From JAKFWF01 sp031374115 (lineage in GTDB: Bacteria; Pseudomonadota; Alphaproteobacteria; Rhizobiales; Hyphomicrobiaceae): 64,000 bases of DNA. A program made the position numbers and the translations under genes. The notes beneath the pieces were generated by a model, which saw nothing but the letters and a program-made list of their open reading frames with translations, did not search any database and had not been told where the DNA came from. Location: NCBI GenBank assembly GCA_031374115.1, contig JANMNO010000106.1, positions 108,027 to 172,026 on the forward strand, written 5' to 3'. Position 1 is the stretch's first letter, and each line of letters begins with the position of its first letter. This document shows positions 61,888-64,000 of this stretch, piece after piece.

Positions 61888-62637
61888 ATGTCGGAACGTG
61901 TAAACCAAGCCGCGCGCCTGCTGCTCGATGCTCGCCGCACCGGCCGGTCGATCAACGGCTTGCCGGAAGATTGCTCGCCACGGAGTTTAGACGAAAGCTA
62001 CGCCATTCAACACGCCGTCATCGCAGCGCTCGGTGCGCGGACTGCCGGTTACAAACTTTCCATTTTTCCCGATGGCGCGATAGCCGTTGCACCGATCCTG
62101 GCAGAATTGATCGTCGGCGATGGTGCGACCAAGAGCTTAGCGCCCGCTTCCAAAATCGGCATCGAACTGGAGTTCGGTTTCCGTTTTGGCGTCCCCGTTG
62201 CCGCTGAAGCGACAACGGAAGAAATGCTCGCAGCCGTAGAGTCCATGGTCGTGATGATCGAGTTGTGCGACACGCGCTACGACACCATCGACGGCAAGCC
62301 GAAAGAACTTCTTGTTGCCGACATGATCTCCAATCTGGGTGTCGTCGCCGGCACCGCGCATCGCTTCGACCGCACCAGGGAATTCAAGACCGCGACTTGC
62401 CGCCAGTTGTTCAATGGCAAGGTCGAGATCGAACGCACAGGTTCGCATCCTAATGGCGATCCGCTGATGCCGTTATCGCTGGTACCTAAGGCATTGGCGA
62501 CGGCCGGCTATGCCATTGGCGGCGGCCAGTTCATCATCACCGGCAGCCTCACGGGGATCACTTGGGTGAACGCGCCGCTTGACGTCGTTGGCGAGATCGA
62601 CGGCTTTGGCTCCGCCGCGGTCAAGCTCGTCGCATGA
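61888..62637 (+). CDS. 2-keto-4-pentenoate hydratase-like protein (fumarylacetoacetate hydrolase fold)
   Basis: A 249-residue enzyme of the MhpD/FAH superfamily. GIELEFGFRFG carries the metal-binding Glu pair, AVESMVVMIELCDTRY supplies the next acidic residue, and the C-terminus (VGEIDGFGSAAVKLVA) fits hydratases and decarboxylases of meta-cleavage pathways. It shares an operon with the 3-oxoadipyl-CoA thiolase, pointing to an aromatic-acid catabolic set. Its TGA abuts the stop of the convergent TPR gene with no spacer. Confidence 0.88.
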   Translation: MSERVNQAARLLLDARRTGRSINGLPEDCSPRSLDESYAIQHAVIAALGARTAGYKLSIFPDGAIAVAPILAELIVGDGATKSLAPASKIGIELEFGFRFGVPVAAEATTEEMLAAVESMVVMIELCDTRYDTIDGKPKELLVADMISNLGVVAGTAHRFDRTREFKTATCRQLFNGKVEIERTGSHPNGDPLMPLSLVPKALATAGYAIGGGQFIITGSLTGITWVNAPLDVVGEIDGFGSAAVKLVA

Positions 62638-63294
62638 TCACGAGGTTGCAGCCTTGCATTCTTCGTCGGCGGGGAGTGGATCGCACGTCGTCCCCATCAC
62701 GCACGCCTCGAATGCACGGCGCAATTCGATCGATGACTGACCGTCTGCGGGACCTTTGTATAAACCGGCTGCGGCTAAGCCACATTGGTAGAGCTTGATC
62801 ATGCGCTGACCGCCGAATGCCATCGCGCGATCATAATCGGACAAGGCACCAGCCGGTTGCCCGGTCCACTGCCGAATGTGCGCCCGAGTATCGTAAGTGT
62901 GCGGACTGCTGGGATCGAGCTCCAGTGATTTTTCGACGTCCTCGCGTCCCATTGCGGGCCGGCCGGATTTGAAATATGCCCACGCGCGATTATTCAGCGC
63001 GATGGCAAAATCGGGCATCAGGCGGATTGCGAAATCGTAGTCGCGAATCGCTTTGTCGTAAGCACCCTTGAGCGAGTGGGAGAGCGCCCGCATCGCGAGT
63101 GCTGCACTTTGGGCGTCGGTGGCCAAGCCTGGCGTGTCGATAAGATCAGAACAGGCCTGGATTCGGCGCTCGTTGTCTTCGCCATAACACTCATGCCCGT
63201 CGAAAGTCTGCGCACCGAGCGGGACGATCCCGGCGCAGGCCATCACCACCGTCAGGAGGCCACTTCGCCATCGCATGGATTGCCTAGATGCCAT
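62638..63294 (-). CDS. exported TPR-repeat protein
   Basis: A 218-residue periplasmic protein with a signal peptide (to about residue 29, VPLGAQT) and TPR repeats (AIRDYDFAIRLMPDFAIALN, then DVEKSLELDPSSPHTYDTRA, and GALSDYDRAMAFG). Cysteines in HECYGED, IQACSDL and CVMGTTCDPLPADEEC could form disulfides. The ATG at 63294 abuts the AtuA-like stop; an ATG at 63276 with AGG upstream is the alternative. Function unknown. Confidence 0.82.
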   Translation of the reverse strand: MASRQSMRWRSGLLTVVMACAGIVPLGAQTFDGHECYGEDNERRIQACSDLIDTPGLATDAQSAALAMRALSHSLKGAYDKAIRDYDFAIRLMPDFAIALNNRAWAYFKSGRPAMGREDVEKSLELDPSSPHTYDTRAHIRQWTGQPAGALSDYDRAMAFGGQRMIKLYQCGLAAAGLYKGPADGQSSIELRRAFEACVMGTTCDPLPADEECKAATS

Positions 63295-63642
63295 TCAAGC
63301 CCCGGTGCTGCTGTGCTTGTTCTCGGGTACGTCGATTTCGAGGCCGAGTAACAAGGAACTCCATGATTTTCCGTGACTATCCAAGTTGAGCGAAGTGTTT
63401 ACCCCACCCTCCAAAGCATTGTACGCCACGAAGTTCAAGCCACACAATTCATCCAGGCAATAGCGGACGACGTTGCCACGAATAAGGCGCGGAAATGCTG
63501 CCTTCACCCGCTCAGCCGTCAGCTGCTCTTTCACCAGGGAATAGTCGCCCGCGTCGTATACCCAGACCGAAATGGACGATGTATCGCCTTTGTCACCGGC
63601 GCGCGCGTGCGCCAATTTGTGCAGCGGAACGCGATGGCTCAT
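63295..63642 (-). CDS. AtuA-like C-terminal domain protein (short partner)
   Basis: A 115-residue protein equal to the C-terminal AtuA-like ferredoxin-fold domain (HKLAHARAGDKGDTSSISVWVY, then RGNVVRYCLDELCGLNFVAYNALEGG). In AtuA from acyclic terpene degradation this domain is fused to the DUF1446 N-terminal domain; here it is a separate gene whose ATG overlaps the stop of the upstream DUF1446 gene (ATGA). A role beside that protein in acyl-CoA catabolism is inferred. Confidence 0.88.
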   Translation of the reverse strand: MSHRVPLHKLAHARAGDKGDTSSISVWVYDAGDYSLVKEQLTAERVKAAFPRLIRGNVVRYCLDELCGLNFVAYNALEGGVNTSLNLDSHGKSWSSLLLGLEIDVPENKHSSTGA

Positions 63643-64000
63643 GCGACCAACACCTTTACGGTGGGCGACACCAAATTCCGGTCGATCAACGCCGAATGGG
63701 TGATCACGCTCGGGCTGATTTGACCGCGATAGCCACCACCACCAGCGGGGCCGCAGCACAGCAGGCTTTCAACCTCCCAGAGCATCGTCTCGATGGCGGT
63801 GCGGTCGGTGCTGCGCATGGCAACCCGTACTCGAATATCTCTTATCATTGCGCCTGGCGACACCCCTGCGGGGAGCCGGCCGCCGGGCGCGGGGCCAGCT
63901 ATCATTGCGCCTGGCGACACCCCTGCGGGGAGCCGGCCGCCGGGCGCGGGGCCAGCTATCATTGCGCCTGGCGACACCCCTGCGGGGAGCCGGCCGCCGG
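63639..64000 (-). CDS. acyclic terpene utilization AtuA-like (DUF1446) protein, N-terminus beyond window
   Basis: Only the C-terminal 120 residues lie inside the window. The end is clearly DUF1446: IRDIRVRVAMRSTDRTAIE, LWEVESLLCCGPAGGGGYRG and PSVITHSALIDRNLVSPTVKVLV. Immediately before it are at least two and a half copies of a 19-residue repeat (PAGVSPGAMI and AGPAPGGRL halves) encoded by 57-bp perfect tandem DNA repeats that run off the window edge. The repeat keeps the reading frame, so the protein may be functional with an internal Gly/Pro-rich insert, or the repeat may be an assembly or slippage product. Confidence 0.85.
   Translation of the reverse strand, partial: GGRLPAGVSPGAMIAGPAPGGRLPAGVSPGAMIAGPAPGGRLPAGVSPGAMIRDIRVRVAMRSTDRTAIETMLWEVESLLCCGPAGGGGYRGQISPSVITHSALIDRNLVSPTVKVLVA
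63844..64000. repeat. 57-bp perfect tandem repeats in the DUF1446 gene
   Basis: Unit 63844-63900 is repeated at 63901-63957 and begins again at 63958, cut by the window end at 64000. All copies are identical. Each is 19 codons, so any copy number leaves the frame intact. The unit is very GC-rich and contains the internal hairpin CCCCTGCGGGG, a likely trigger for slippage. No spacers are present, so it is not a CRISPR array. Confidence 0.9.

Noticed and set aside
63844..64000. CRISPR-like array
   Set aside because: Repeats are directly contiguous with no spacers and lie in a coding frame.

Overview
This is a GC-rich, densely packed alphaproteobacterial chromosome segment, most likely from the order Hyphomicrobiales (Rhizobiales). 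The grounds are the block rpmH-rnpA-yidC-engB-argB, an F1-only atpHAGDC operon with no F0 genes beside it, an envC-ctpA-rppH block, a Fur protein of the Mur type, the long two-domain dCTP deaminase, and PHB-type acetoacetyl-CoA reductase. Nearly all genes are housekeeping or catabolic. I see no tRNA or rRNA gene, CRISPR array, insertion sequence or prophage.

Layout. 1-6.5 kb: 3' part of an RND efflux adaptor, aspS, phaB, an EamA exporter, and a tartrate/D-malate dehydrogenase. 6.5-9 kb: a small catabolic operon (TRAP binding protein, isocitrate-lyase-family enzyme, thioesterase, tartrate dehydrogenase). 9-15 kb: a glutaredoxin-DinB fusion, an MHS-family symporter next to a LysR regulator, and a two-gene unit of an acid-ceramidase-like hydrolase and a glutamine amidotransferase. 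15.2-22.5 kb: the rpmH/rnpA/yidC/engB/argB block, interrupted by a large reverse-strand gene for a Clp-N-domain, proline-rich, tail-anchored protein. 22.5-31.4 kb: acetyltransferase, BI-1 protein, ybbP-ybbA with divergent tesA, thpR, pterin dehydratase, a glycosyltransferase and fur/mur. 31.4-34.4 kb: an RraA-family gene followed by an AT-rich accessory patch with two unknown envelope proteins.

34.4-44.3 kb: prolyl aminopeptidase, hbd-etfA-etfB (CoA-linked beta-oxidation and its electron acceptor), rhomboid protease, PduO cobalamin adenosyltransferase, a twin-TM protein, envC-ctpA (cell separation and periplasmic proteolysis) and two tandem RppH-like Nudix genes. 44.3-49.6 kb: the F1 ATPase operon, with a small CxxC protein inserted between atpD and atpC. 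50-54.4 kb: M20 peptidase coupled to a second EamA transporter, dCTP deaminase and a DUF3095 protein. 54.7-61.9 kb: an exported TPR protein with a coupled membrane protein, an orphan ABC binding protein, holC, two small Cys-rich exported proteins, der and pcaF with a hydratase. 62.6-64 kb: an exported TPR protein and the split AtuA-like pair, whose N-terminal gene carries perfect 57-bp tandem repeats running off the window end.

The points most worth a second look are the 57-bp in-frame repeat, the tail-anchored Clp-N protein, the cluster of palindromes before rpmH, the perfect 20-bp tandem repeat before the symporter, the ceramidase-like/amidotransferase pair, and the CxxC protein inside the ATP synthase operon. 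No clear defence system or biosynthetic cluster is visible.
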